Part shown: piece by piece, positions 8,283-16,222 of the stretch
Layout: each line of letters begins with the position of its first letter
How positions within the stretch are numbered: the first letter of the stretch is position 1
NCBI GenBank assembly: GCA_910579575.1
Contig: CAJTUM010000006.1
Coordinates: forward strand, 48,890-112,889
Length of the DNA: 64,000 nucleotides
Origin: an uncultured Eubacteriales bacterium
GTDB lineage: Bacteria > Bacillota > Clostridia > Oscillospirales > Butyricicoccaceae
Direction: 5' to 3'
Program-made: the position numbers and the translations under genes
The notes under the pieces: model-generated
Told to the model about the DNA's origin: nothing
Databases searched by the model: none
The model's input: the letters and a program-made list of their open reading frames with translations, nothing else

Positions 8283-9298
8283 TATTTGCCCTCCCTGTCA
8301 TAGAAAGACTTCACCTTGGGGGCGTCCGGGTGCTGAAGCCAGCAGGACACTTGGTGCGTATCAGAAAGCGTGGTTTCAGACGGCATTTGCTCTTTGCAAA
8401 TCTGCATACAGTACTCGCAGCGGGCCGCAAACGGGCAGTGATTCAAAGGAAGAATCAGATCCGGCGGAGTGCCTTGCAGGGTGTAGAGCTCTTGCTTGGT
8501 TTCCTTGGCCAGCTTGGGCACGGAGCTCAGCAGAGCCCAAGTATAGGGGTGCTGGGCTTCGTAGAAAATCTCGCGGACAGAGCCCCGCTCCACCACCTGG
8601 CCGGCGTACATGACTTGAATGCGGTCGGCGAAATTGGCCACCACGCCCAAGTCGTGGGTTACTAAGATGATAGCGGTGTTCAGTTCTTTTTTCAGTTCCC
8701 GCAGCAGGTCGATGATTTGGGCCTGGATGGTAACGTCCAAAGCGGTAGTGGGCTCGTCGGCAATCAGCAGCTGAGGCTGGCAGGCCAGGGCGATAGCGAT
8801 CATCACCCGCTGGCGCATACCGCCGGAAAGCTGGTGGGGGTAATCGTCGATCCGCTTTTTGGCGTCTGGGATTTTAACCACTTCCAGCATACGGATAGCC
8901 TCTTCCCGCGCCTGCTGCTTATCCATATTCCGGTGCAGCCGCAGGGTTTCGATGATTTGCTTGCCGCAGGTCATGGTGGGGTTCAGAGAGGTCATGGGGT
9001 CCTGGAAGATCATGCTGACGTCGCCGCCCCGATACTCCTGCAATTCCTTGTTGGACATTTTGAGCACGTCTTTATCCGCAAACAAGATCTGAGAGCCTTC
9101 CTTGATGACGGCCTGTCCCTTGGGAAGCAGGCGCATGATGGCTTTGGCGGTGACGGTCTTGCCGCAGCCGGATTCGCCTACAAAGCACAGGGTTTCGCCG
9201 CGGTTCAAATGAAAGCTGACGTCGCGGACGGCCCGAACTTCGCCTGCATAGGTGTTGAAGGACACTTGCAGGTTATTTACATCTAATATTTTTTCCAT
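8282..9298 (-). CDS. oppD: oligopeptide/dipeptide ABC transporter ATP-binding protein (OppD-like)
   Basis: A 338-residue ATPase with Walker [33 protein letters not shown], signature LSGGMRQR and Walker [15 protein letters not shown]. The C-terminal oligopeptide-transporter region has the cysteines [16 protein letters not shown], which in this family can carry an iron-sulfur cluster. It is the first of the two ATPases of the opp operon, eight bases downstream of the permease gene and overlapping the oppF start by one base at 8282. Family is certain, substrate is not. Confidence 0.92.
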   Translation of the reverse strand: MEKILDVNNLQVSFNTYAGEVRAVRDVSFHLNRGETLCFVGESGCGKTVTAKAIMRLLPKGQAVIKEGSQILFADKDVLKMSNKELQEYRGGDVSMIFQDPMTSLNPTMTCGKQIIETLRLHRNMDKQQAREEAIRMLEVVKIPDAKKRIDDYPHQLSGGMRQRVMIAIALACQPQLLIADEPTTALDVTIQAQIIDLLRELKKELNTAIILVTHDLGVVANFADRIQVMYAGQVVERGSVREIFYEAQHPYTWALLSSVPKLAKETKQELYTLQGTPPDLILPLNHCPFAARCEYCMQICKEQMPSETTLSDTHQVSCWLQHPDAPKVKSFYDREGK

Positions 9299-9306
9299 AC
9301 AGCCGC

Positions 9307-10224
9307 CTACTTTCTCAAACGTGGGTCAAGGGCGTCGCGCAGACCGTCGCCCATCATGGTAAAGGCCAACATTGTGACAGCGATCATGATAGCGGGGAAG
9401 AACAGCTGGAAGGGATAGAACATAAACTGCGCCTGGGCGCTGGAGGCCAGCGCGCCCCAAGAAGTGTTGGGAGACTGAACGCCTAAGCCGATATAGCTCA
9501 AAAAGGCTTCAGAGAAGATATAGTTGGGGATGGCAAAGGTGATATTGACGATGATGACGCTGAGCGTATTGGGAATCATATGCCGCACGATGATCCGCAG
9601 GGGGCTGACGCCCAGGGCCTGGGCCGCCAGCACATATTCCTGGCTCTTCAGCTGAAGCATCTGGCCGCGCACCAGGCGGGCTGTGCCGCACCAGCCGGTG
9701 ATCGTCATGGCCAAAATCAGCGTAAACAAGCCTTTGCTTTGGAGCACAATGGAAAACAAAATGACGATAATCAGATAGGGGATACTGATGACGATTTCCA
9801 GAATACGCATCATGATCGTATCCACCCTGCCGCCGAAATAAGCGGAAATGCCGCCATACAAGCAGCCCACCACGGCGGAAACGATGGCGCCCAGGAAGCC
9901 GATAATCAGCGAAACCCGGCCGCCCTGCCAGACGCGGGCGAATAGGTCGCGGCCCAGGCTGTCTGTGCCGAACCAGTGCTCGGCAGAGGGAGAGGCGTTT
10001 CGAGCGCCAGGGTCCACCTCTTCAAAGGCATAACCGCTGATAGAGGGCCCAAAAATCACAAAAAAGGACAACAGGATCAGCATAATCAGGGCTACGATGG
10101 CCAGCTTGTTTTTGCGGAAGCGGCGCCAAACGTCCTTCATATAACTGACATGGGGGCGGGCGATCACTTCGGCGCCCTGGTCGATCCCCACGATGGTAAA
10201 TTTCTCTTTTGGTATGTTTTGCAT
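9307..10224 (-). CDS. oppC: oligopeptide/dipeptide ABC transporter permease (OppC-like)
   Basis: A 305-residue integral membrane protein. The N-terminal OppC domain (about residues 25-75) is followed by the binding-protein-dependent permease domain; the EAA loop that docks the ATPases reads YVLAAQALGVSPLRIIVRHM. HWFGTDSLGRDLFARVW is the usual OppC signature between segments 1 and 2. An AAGGAGGG ribosome site lies 6-7 bases before the ATG. It follows oppB by 12 bases in one operon. Confidence 0.93.
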   Translation of the reverse strand: MQNIPKEKFTIVGIDQGAEVIARPHVSYMKDVWRRFRKNKLAIVALIMLILLSFFVIFGPSISGYAFEEVDPGARNASPSAEHWFGTDSLGRDLFARVWQGGRVSLIIGFLGAIVSAVVGCLYGGISAYFGGRVDTIMMRILEIVISIPYLIIVILFSIVLQSKGLFTLILAMTITGWCGTARLVRGQMLQLKSQEYVLAAQALGVSPLRIIVRHMIPNTLSVIIVNITFAIPNYIFSEAFLSYIGLGVQSPNTSWGALASSAQAQFMFYPFQLFFPAIMIAVTMLAFTMMGDGLRDALDPRLRK

Positions 10225-10236
10225 AATTCGCCCTCC

Positions 10237-11166
10237 TTAATCTGCGTCCGAAATGCGGATACGGGGGTCAACCAGCATATAGACAAAGTCTACCACCAGC
10301 TGCATTACGACGAACAGACCGGCATAAAAAACTGTAGTGCCCAGGGTCATGGAATAGTCGTTGTTATTGATGGAGCTGATGTAATAGAAGCCGATGCCGG
10401 GGATGGAGAACATCTTCTCCACGATAAAGGAGCCGGTGAAAATGCCGACGATACGGCTGGAAAGGATGGTGACCGCAGGCAGCAGAGAATTGCGCAGCAC
10501 ATGGCGCCAGACAATCATTTTTTCGCTCAGGCCCTTGGCCCGGGCTGTCAGCACATAATCTTGGTCCAGCACGTCCAGCATACTGGATTTGATGTACCGG
10601 GCATAGGTGGCGATGGTGCTGAAAGAAAGCACGATAACGGGCATAATCAGGTGCTTGGGCTCGCCCCAACCGGAGGAGGGCAGCCATTTCAGCTTAACCG
10701 AGAAGAAATATTGCATGAGCGAGGCCATGACGAATACCGGCACGGTGATGCCGATGATGGCCACCACCATGACGATGTAATCCGGCCATTTATTTTTGTA
10801 AAGAGCGGCCAAAATACCCATGGCGATGCCGATAATCAGGCCGATGATCAACGCGATGCCGCCGGCCAGGCCGGAGACGGGAGAAGTGCTGAGAATGGTA
10901 TCGGTGACAGAGCGGCCAGGATACAGCAGGCTTTCGCCCAGGTCGCCGCGCACCAGGTTTTTCATGTACATCAGATATTGTTCGGTCAGGGGTTTATCCA
11001 GACCGTATTTGGCATAGTAATTGGCTTTCGTCTGCTCAGGCAGCTCGCGGGCCATGCCGCCCAAGGGGTCGCCGGGAATCGAGTGCATCATAAAGAATGT
11101 CAAAGTGGCGACGATCGCAAGGGTCAGCAGCATATAAAATACCCGCTTGATTACATATCGGGTCAA
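10237..11166 (-). CDS. oppB: oligopeptide/dipeptide ABC transporter permease (OppB-like)
   Basis: A 309-residue permease with about six membrane segments, starting TRYVIKRVFYMLLTLAIVA and containing the EAA loop YVLTARAKGLSEKMIVWRHV. The start was placed at a TTG (11166) because GGAGGG lies seven bases upstream of it. An ATG 15 bases further upstream (11181) is in frame, but then the GGAGGG would be inside the gene. This start also gives the standard family length. It is the first membrane gene after oppA, separated by a hairpin that may lower its expression relative to the binding protein. Confidence 0.9.
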   Translation of the reverse strand: MTRYVIKRVFYMLLTLAIVATLTFFMMHSIPGDPLGGMARELPEQTKANYYAKYGLDKPLTEQYLMYMKNLVRGDLGESLLYPGRSVTDTILSTSPVSGLAGGIALIIGLIIGIAMGILAALYKNKWPDYIVMVVAIIGITVPVFVMASLMQYFFSVKLKWLPSSGWGEPKHLIMPVIVLSFSTIATYARYIKSSMLDVLDQDYVLTARAKGLSEKMIVWRHVLRNSLLPAVTILSSRIVGIFTGSFIVEKMFSIPGIGFYYISSINNNDYSMTLGTTVFYAGLFVVMQLVVDFVYMLVDPRIRISDAD

Positions 11167-11202
11167 ACGCGATCCCTCCATTCCAGAATTGGTGGATGAA
11201 AA

Positions 11203-11238
11203 CAAAATAAGGGGCCGCGCCCTAAGGCGCAGCCCCCC
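11203..11238 (-). terminator. intra-operon hairpin between oppA and oppB
   Basis: GGGGCCGCGCC (11211-11221) pairs with GGCGCAGCCCC (11226-11236) with one mismatch, and on the minus strand TTATTTTGTTTTC follows. In ABC operons such partial terminators commonly keep binding-protein expression above that of the membrane parts. Confidence 0.65.
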
Positions 11239-11281
11239 GTGGCGTCTATTTTCTCTATCTGAGGTTTTTCAAAGAGCCGTT

Positions 11282-13021
11282 TTAGTTGGCGCCGCGGCCC
11301 TCAGTGTAATAGAACATATAGCTGGTATCGGTGTAAGGCACATGGTTGTACCCTCTCATGTACGGCTGATAGAACTGCTGCACCTGGTTGGTGGCCATGG
11401 GGGAAACGACGCAGTCTTCCTTAATCAGGATGGTTTCGGCGTCGATATAGCCCTGCAGACGATCCTTTTCATCCAGCTGAGAGCCGGCGGCTTTGATGGT
11501 TTCGTCGAACTTGGAATTGGCCCAGCCGGTGTTGATGGCGGTGGAGCCAGTCAGGAACAGGGACAGGGTGTCGTAGGGGTCGTTATAGTAAGCGCCCCAG
11601 GCCATGAAACCGGCCTGATAGTTGCCGCTCTGAACGTTGGAGTTAAAGATGCCCCAATCGTTGAAGGACAGCTCGATGTCTACGCCCAGTTCGGTCTTAT
11701 ACAGCTGCTGCAAATACTCGCCGATGTTCCGGGTCAGGGTGGCGGTGGAGCCGAAGGAGAAAGTGACGTCCAGAGTAGAGGGGTCGTCGCCCAGGTTCAG
11801 CTCCTTCATGCCTTGGAGCAGCAGGTCTTTGGGAGTCTGGTTGTTGGCTTTCAGTTCGTCCTGCATCTCCTTGATCATGTCGCCGGCGGCTTCGCGGTAA
11901 TTGGTTTCGCCCACTGTCATGGAATCCACAACAAAACCGCCCGCAGGAGCTCTCATGCCGTCGTAGCAGATGTCGTTGAAAGCCGCGCGGTCCACAGCCA
12001 AAGTAAAGGCCTTGCGGATATTGACATTGGCGAACAAGGGATCCTTCAGATTAAAGAAGTTGAAAGCCATATTGTTGTTCATGTAGGGATCATAAACCTT
12101 GCCGGCGGACTGGAAACGGTCCACAAAATCCTTAGTGGAAACGGTGCAGGCGTCGATCTGGCCGCTTTCAAAGGCGTTATTGACGGTGCTCTCGTCTGTC
12201 ATGATGGCAAAATCGATCTTCTGGAGCTTGATTTCGTCGGCATTCCAATAATTATCGTTTTTGACAAGGACAATGGAGCTGTTATGGGCCCAAGATTCCA
12301 CCTTGAAGGGACCGTTGCCGATATAGGCTTCGGCTTCAGAGCCGAACTGCTCGCCATATTTTTCGATGACGTCCTTGCGCTGAGGATAATACAGCGTGCT
12401 GCCAAGCATCTGCAGGAAGGAGGGCTTGGGAGCGTTCAGAGTGATTTCCAGGGTTTTGTCGTCGACAGCCTTGACGCCCAGGTCGGTGACAGGCTTTGTG
12501 CCGGCGGCAATTTCCGGGTAGTTCAGCAGGGACTCCAGGAAGAAGCTGTTGGGGCAGGCTGTGTCGGGGTCGGCGCTGCGCTGCAGAGAGTAGACATACT
12601 GCTCGGCTGTCACAGGCTCGCCGTCCTGCCATTTCAAGCCGTCGCGCAGATGGAAAGTCCAAACTGTGCCTTCTTCGTTGGATTCCCAGGACTCCGCTTC
12701 GCCGGGGGTTACAACCAGCTCTTCGCCGTCAGCGGCCGAGCGGACCAAACCTTCCATGGTGTTCATCATAATATAGCTGGAATAGGCGTCCATACGGCGG
12801 GAGATATCCAGAGTAGAGGGCTCGGCGCCCATATAAGTATTAAAGTACTGGTCGGCGTCCGGGCCGCTGGTAGGCTCCACATTGTTGTCCTTGTTCTGGC
12901 TGTCCGAGGGCGGGTTATTGTCGTCCTTCGGAGTGTTGCTTTCGTCGTCTTTGCTGCAGGCGGCCAACGACAGGCACATTGCCGCGGCCATCAGCAGCGC
13001 TAAAAACCGTTTCTTCTTCAT
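11282..13021 (-). CDS. oppA: oligopeptide-binding lipoprotein (OppA-like)
   Basis: A 579-residue solute-binding protein of the peptide/nickel family. The N-terminus is a lipoprotein signal with lipobox LAAC (Cys22), followed by an Asp/Asn/Ser-rich linker (about 23-58). The family signature region WTFHLRDGLKWQDGEPVTAE is at about residues 120-140. It captures peptides outside the membrane and delivers them to the OppBCDF complex encoded downstream. It has its own consensus promoter and AAGGAG site, and heads the operon. An RpiR regulator lies directly upstream on the same strand, so muropeptide or amino-sugar peptide uptake is possible but unproven. Confidence 0.93.
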   Translation of the reverse strand: MKKKRFLALLMAAAMCLSLAACSKDDESNTPKDDNNPPSDSQNKDNNVEPTSGPDADQYFNTYMGAEPSTLDISRRMDAYSSYIMMNTMEGLVRSAADGEELVVTPGEAESWESNEEGTVWTFHLRDGLKWQDGEPVTAEQYVYSLQRSADPDTACPNSFFLESLLNYPEIAAGTKPVTDLGVKAVDDKTLEITLNAPKPSFLQMLGSTLYYPQRKDVIEKYGEQFGSEAEAYIGNGPFKVESWAHNSSIVLVKNDNYWNADEIKLQKIDFAIMTDESTVNNAFESGQIDACTVSTKDFVDRFQSAGKVYDPYMNNNMAFNFFNLKDPLFANVNIRKAFTLAVDRAAFNDICYDGMRAPAGGFVVDSMTVGETNYREAAGDMIKEMQDELKANNQTPKDLLLQGMKELNLGDDPSTLDVTFSFGSTATLTRNIGEYLQQLYKTELGVDIELSFNDWGIFNSNVQSGNYQAGFMAWGAYYNDPYDTLSLFLTGSTAINTGWANSKFDETIKAAGSQLDEKDRLQGYIDAETILIKEDCVVSPMATNQVQQFYQPYMRGYNHVPYTDTSYMFYYTEGRGAN

Positions 13022-13084
13022 AAAATACTCTCCTTTTTTCGTGAGGCGTCTTGGGATTTAGGCGCCTTTCACAAGTATGAAATA

Positions 13085-13113
13085 ATTCTACCGTCTGCTA
13101 TTGATAATGTCAA
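13085..13113 (-). promoter_or_regulatory. promoter of the oppA operon
   Basis: On the minus strand TTGACA (13113-13108), a 17-nt spacer and TAGAAT (13090-13085) lie 63 bases upstream of the oppA start. Confidence 0.85.
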
Positions 13114-13120
13114 TGGGATA

Positions 13121-13167
13121 TTGTGCAAACTCGAAAATTTGTGGAGTTTGCCAAAGAAAATTGAGCA
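13121..13167. repeat. inverted TTGTGCAA/TTGCACAA pair upstream of the oppA promoter
   Basis: TTGTGCAA (13121-13128) and its exact complement-order partner TTGCACAA (13160-13167) flank 31 bases just upstream of the oppA -35 box; both are preceded by ATA. The bases between include two GAAAATT half-motifs. The position suggests an operator. The 14-mer ATATTGCACAAAAA recurs upstream of spo0A. Confidence 0.5.
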
Positions 13168-13211
13168 TATTGCACAAAAACGCCGGATTGAATTTAGGCA
13201 AACTGCCCGGG

Positions 13212-13233
13212 AATTAGGGAAGATACCCTAATT
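13212..13233. promoter_or_regulatory. palindrome between rpiR and oppA
   Basis: AATTAGGG (13212-13219) and CCCTAATT (13226-13233) form a perfect 8-bp inverted repeat with a 6-nt centre, 12 bases past the rpiR stop. No T-tract follows, so an operator is as likely as a terminator. Confidence 0.4.
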
Positions 13234-13244
13234 ATCCGGCGGGT

Positions 13245-14120
13245 TTATTTTGAATTTTCGCCAAAGAAGCGGGAAAATTCCAGGGAGGTCCGCCGGCGGG
13301 AGGCGCGGCGGTCGCTTTTCTCCATTTCCAGGGCGGCGGAAAACAGGTTGGCCAGCAGCAGCATAGGCGCCGGGGAGCTGAGGAACAGCCGAGAGGCGCA
13401 GGGGGCCGTTAGAACCAGGCTGCTGTGGGCCGCCGCCGGGGATTGCAGGGTGGAATCGGTAAAGGTCAGCACAGGCGCGCCTTGGAGGCGGGCGTATTCG
13501 CAGAGCTTGCTGGTCATGAAATAATAATCCGGCAGCGAAACGGCTGCCAGCAGCGCGGAGGGATTCAGCAGAGGCAGGGCGCCCTGAACGGCGTCGTTTA
13601 GCTCGGTGTTGACCGTCAAGGAGGGCAGCCCCAGGGTGGTGAGCCGGTTGACCAGAAAATCTGCAATTTGCAGGGAGACGCCTCGGGCGCACACCAGAAT
13701 CACCCGGCAATCCAGGGCCATGTCGGCGGCCTGGAACAGAGCGTCCAGGTCCAGCTCGGCAAAAAACTGCTTCATCAGATCAAATTCCTCCTGGCAGATT
13801 TGGGCCAGCAGGCTGCGCTTGTCCGTCAGCAGATCGGCGGGGAGATCGGCGGCGTTATATTGGCCGTCGCCATGGACGGCGATTTTCGCCCGTTCGCTCT
13901 GATATTGGCGAAACGCGTATTTCAGCTCGTTGTAATTGGCGAAGCCCAGGGCCGTGCAATAGTGCAGGATGGTCATTTCCGAAACCTGGGCGGCGGCGGC
14001 CAAGGCTTTCAGCGTCATAAAGGACATGGAGTCCGGCTGGGCCAGCATATACTCAGCCAAGGCTTTCTGCTTTTTGGTCATGCCGGGGTATTTTTGTCGG
14101 ATTGCTTCTACAACGTTCAT
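13245..14120 (-). CDS. MurR/RpiR family transcriptional regulator
   Basis: A 291-residue regulator: N-terminal RpiR helix-turn-helix (about residues 1-75, with LAAAAQVSEMTILHYCTALG) and a C-terminal SIS domain (about 115-260, with VILVCARGVSLQIADFLVNR) that in this family binds phosphosugars such as N-acetylmuramate-6-phosphate. The start is the ATG of MNVVEAIRQKYPG; the ribosome site is weak. It sits immediately upstream of, and in the same direction as, the opp operon and downstream of a MATE exporter. Control of opp by it is plausible because SIS/RpiR proteins often regulate cell-wall recycling, but no direct evidence is visible. Confidence 0.85.
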   Translation of the reverse strand: MNVVEAIRQKYPGMTKKQKALAEYMLAQPDSMSFMTLKALAAAAQVSEMTILHYCTALGFANYNELKYAFRQYQSERAKIAVHGDGQYNAADLPADLLTDKRSLLAQICQEEFDLMKQFFAELDLDALFQAADMALDCRVILVCARGVSLQIADFLVNRLTTLGLPSLTVNTELNDAVQGALPLLNPSALLAAVSLPDYYFMTSKLCEYARLQGAPVLTFTDSTLQSPAAAHSSLVLTAPCASRLFLSSPAPMLLLANLFSAALEMEKSDRRASRRRTSLEFSRFFGENSK

Positions 14121-14293
14121 ATTTGGTTTGTCTCTCTTTCTGTCGTCTATTGGGCGGCGTTCTTTTATTAAACGCCTTTTTGCTCTGACAGTCCAGCGAA
14201 AAATGAAAAAAAGAATGGATTTACGCGTTTTTTTGCCAAAAGACGCTTTCTGGACAAGGCGAAAATCCAGCGCGGCTGCCAGCCCTGATCCGC

Positions 14294-14322
14294 AAAAACA
14301 ACCGCGCCCCAAGGGGCGCGGC
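14294..14322 (-). terminator. terminator of the MATE exporter gene
   Basis: CCGCGCCCC (14302-14310) and GGGGCGCGG (14313-14321) form a perfect stem with a two-base centre; the minus strand continues TTGTTTTTGCG. Confidence 0.8.
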
Positions 14323-14343
14323 TGAAAAAAGCGGAGACGGCGC

Positions 14344-15798
14344 TCAAATGCGCAAACTCTTCCATTTGCCGGAGACAAAGCGAATCCACACCAGCAAAGA
14401 GCGGAGCAGCTGGTCGGCGGCCAAAGCGATCCACGCGCCGTAAAGACCCAGGTCAAATTGGTTAATCAATAAGATGGCCAGACCGGGCCGAACCAGCAGA
14501 GTGGTGACGGCGATGATGACCGCCGTGGCCCGGGTGTCGCCGGCGCCCCGCAGCGCGCCGGCCAAAATGAACTGGCTGGACTGGAAGGGCTGGATCAGCG
14601 CCACAAACATCAAAATTTTGGCGCCGGTTTGGACGATATCCGGCTCATTATTATAAAGAGCCACAATCTGTCCGCCGAATAGGAAGAAGATCGCCATCAG
14701 CAATATGGAAACGCTCATGCCCAGGCGGCGGGTGCGGGTGGTGTAATATTCGGCCATATCCGGCCGCTTGCGGCCCAAGCTCTGGCCCATCAGGGAGGTG
14801 GCGGACACAGCGAAAGCCTGGCCGTTCATAAAGGACAAAGCCTGGATATTCATGCAAACCTGGTGGGTGGCGAAGGCCACGGTGCCCAAACCAGCCACAG
14901 TACGGGAGTAAATAATCATGCCGACGCGCATAATCACCTGCTCGATCATGGCTGGAATGCCGATGTTGAAGATGGACAGCATAGCGTCCCTCTGGGGCTT
15001 GAAGCCGTCCTTAAAGGATAGATGCACATAGTTCCGATGGCTCATCACAGAGCCGAAAGCCAGGAACATGGCCACCACCTGGCCGATGACCGTGGCCAGC
15101 GAGGCGCCGGCGACCTCCATCCGGGGGAAGCCGAAATGGCCGTAAATCAACAGGTAGTTGAAAATCACGTTGACCACGTTGGCCGTCAGGTTGTAAAACA
15201 TGGCGGTGCGGCTGTTGCCTGCGCCCCGCAGAGAGGCGGTGATGGTGCTGGTGACGGCCACAGTCACAATGCCCAGAGCCTGGATGCGCAGATAAATCGT
15301 GCCGTTGGCCAGGGTGGCGGCGTCTTTGGCCCCCGAGCTCATGAAGCTGACCAGAGGCTCGGCGAAGGCGAACACCAGAATGCCGCCGATGATGGACAAA
15401 ACGAAGGTGAGCAGCATGGCTTGGCGCATAATCAGGTTGGCCCGCTCCCGGTTTCCAGCGCCTTTGTTTCGAGCCACCAGAGCGGTAGCGCCCACGTTCA
15501 TGGCCATGAACATGGTCATCATCAAAAATTTGGGCTGGGTGGTCAGCCCCACGCCGGCCAAGGCGGCGGCGCCCAGCTGCCCCACCATCATCAGGTCCAC
15601 CATGGAGGCCAGCTGGGTCAGGGTCAGCTCAATGAAAGAGGGCCAGGCGATGCGCACGACGTCCCGATACATCATCTGGGATGTGACGCCCTCCGGCAAT
15701 TTTTCGGCGGTTTTTCTGGCCGCGACCATGTGCTGGTCGCCGCCAGGCTCCACCAGGTCCAACGCAAGGGACGGCTGAACTTTTTGCTTGGTTTCCAT
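14344..15798 (-). CDS. MATE family multidrug/metabolite exporter
   Basis: A 484-residue protein with twelve predicted membrane segments in two homologous halves. Typical MATE motifs are visible: PSFIELTLTQLASMVDLMMV with GQLGAAALAGVG in the first half, ASLRGAGNSRTAM at the end of the first half and GALRGAGDTRATAV at the matching place in the second. A hydrophilic N-terminal tail of about 45 residues precedes the first helix. Members export cationic drugs or metabolites using Na+ or H+. It is monocistronic between its own promoter and terminator; the substrate is unknown. Confidence 0.92.
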   Translation of the reverse strand: METKQKVQPSLALDLVEPGGDQHMVAARKTAEKLPEGVTSQMMYRDVVRIAWPSFIELTLTQLASMVDLMMVGQLGAAALAGVGLTTQPKFLMMTMFMAMNVGATALVARNKGAGNRERANLIMRQAMLLTFVLSIIGGILVFAFAEPLVSFMSSGAKDAATLANGTIYLRIQALGIVTVAVTSTITASLRGAGNSRTAMFYNLTANVVNVIFNYLLIYGHFGFPRMEVAGASLATVIGQVVAMFLAFGSVMSHRNYVHLSFKDGFKPQRDAMLSIFNIGIPAMIEQVIMRVGMIIYSRTVAGLGTVAFATHQVCMNIQALSFMNGQAFAVSATSLMGQSLGRKRPDMAEYYTTRTRRLGMSVSILLMAIFFLFGGQIVALYNNEPDIVQTGAKILMFVALIQPFQSSQFILAGALRGAGDTRATAVIIAVTTLLVRPGLAILLINQFDLGLYGAWIALAADQLLRSLLVWIRFVSGKWKSLRI

Positions 15799-15857
15799 AA
15801 TACGCCGCGGTTTCCGCGGCTTTCCTCACTCCTTTGCCGAATTGTTATAATAAGAAC

Positions 15858-15886
15858 AGTATAGTACAATTTTTCGCCGCTGTCCA
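15858..15886 (-). promoter_or_regulatory. promoter of the MATE gene
   Basis: On the minus strand TGGACA (15886-15881), a 17-nt spacer and TATACT (15863-15858) lie 60 bases upstream of the start codon. Confidence 0.75.
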
Positions 15887-16222
15887 TGCGCCGAGGCAAA
15901 AAGTTTAGAAGCTAAACGCTTTGTGCCGGCCCGAAAAGATCGCCGGAGGCGTTGGGGGACAAAGGCAGGCGAAAAAAACAGAAGGGAGGCGAATAGTAAA
16001 AAATTTCAAAAGAAATAAGACTGGAATCGGGGCGCGAGGGAGCAAAAATTCAACTGTCGTTCACAAAATCATCATAAAAACGTAATGGCTGAAGGTTTTT
16101 TGCCGGCCCGGGATGTGATATGATAGGAACACGGAACGCGGAGACGGCCTCGGGACCCGACGGCCGCCAGAACCGGCCTGAAAAAGCCGGCATATTACGC
16201 AGAAGAGAGGAATGAACTCGGA
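15887..16222. other. intergenic region upstream of the MacAB-like operon
   Basis: No protein gene seen. It holds a small inverted repeat, GTTTAG-AAG-CTAAAC (15903-15917), and a candidate -10 box TATGAT (16119-16124) for the downstream operon with only a poly-T -35. AGAGAGG (16204-16210) precedes a tiny reading frame, ATG at 16212 encoding MNSE with its stop overlapping the next ATG (ATGA at 16223-16226); this could couple translation into the exporter operon. Confidence 0.4.

Noticed and set aside
11147..13003. Long plus-strand open frame (over 600 codons) opposite oppA
   Set aside because: Shadow of the oppA coding strand; low-complexity Gly/Val/His-rich product with no family features, while the minus strand encodes a clear lipoprotein.
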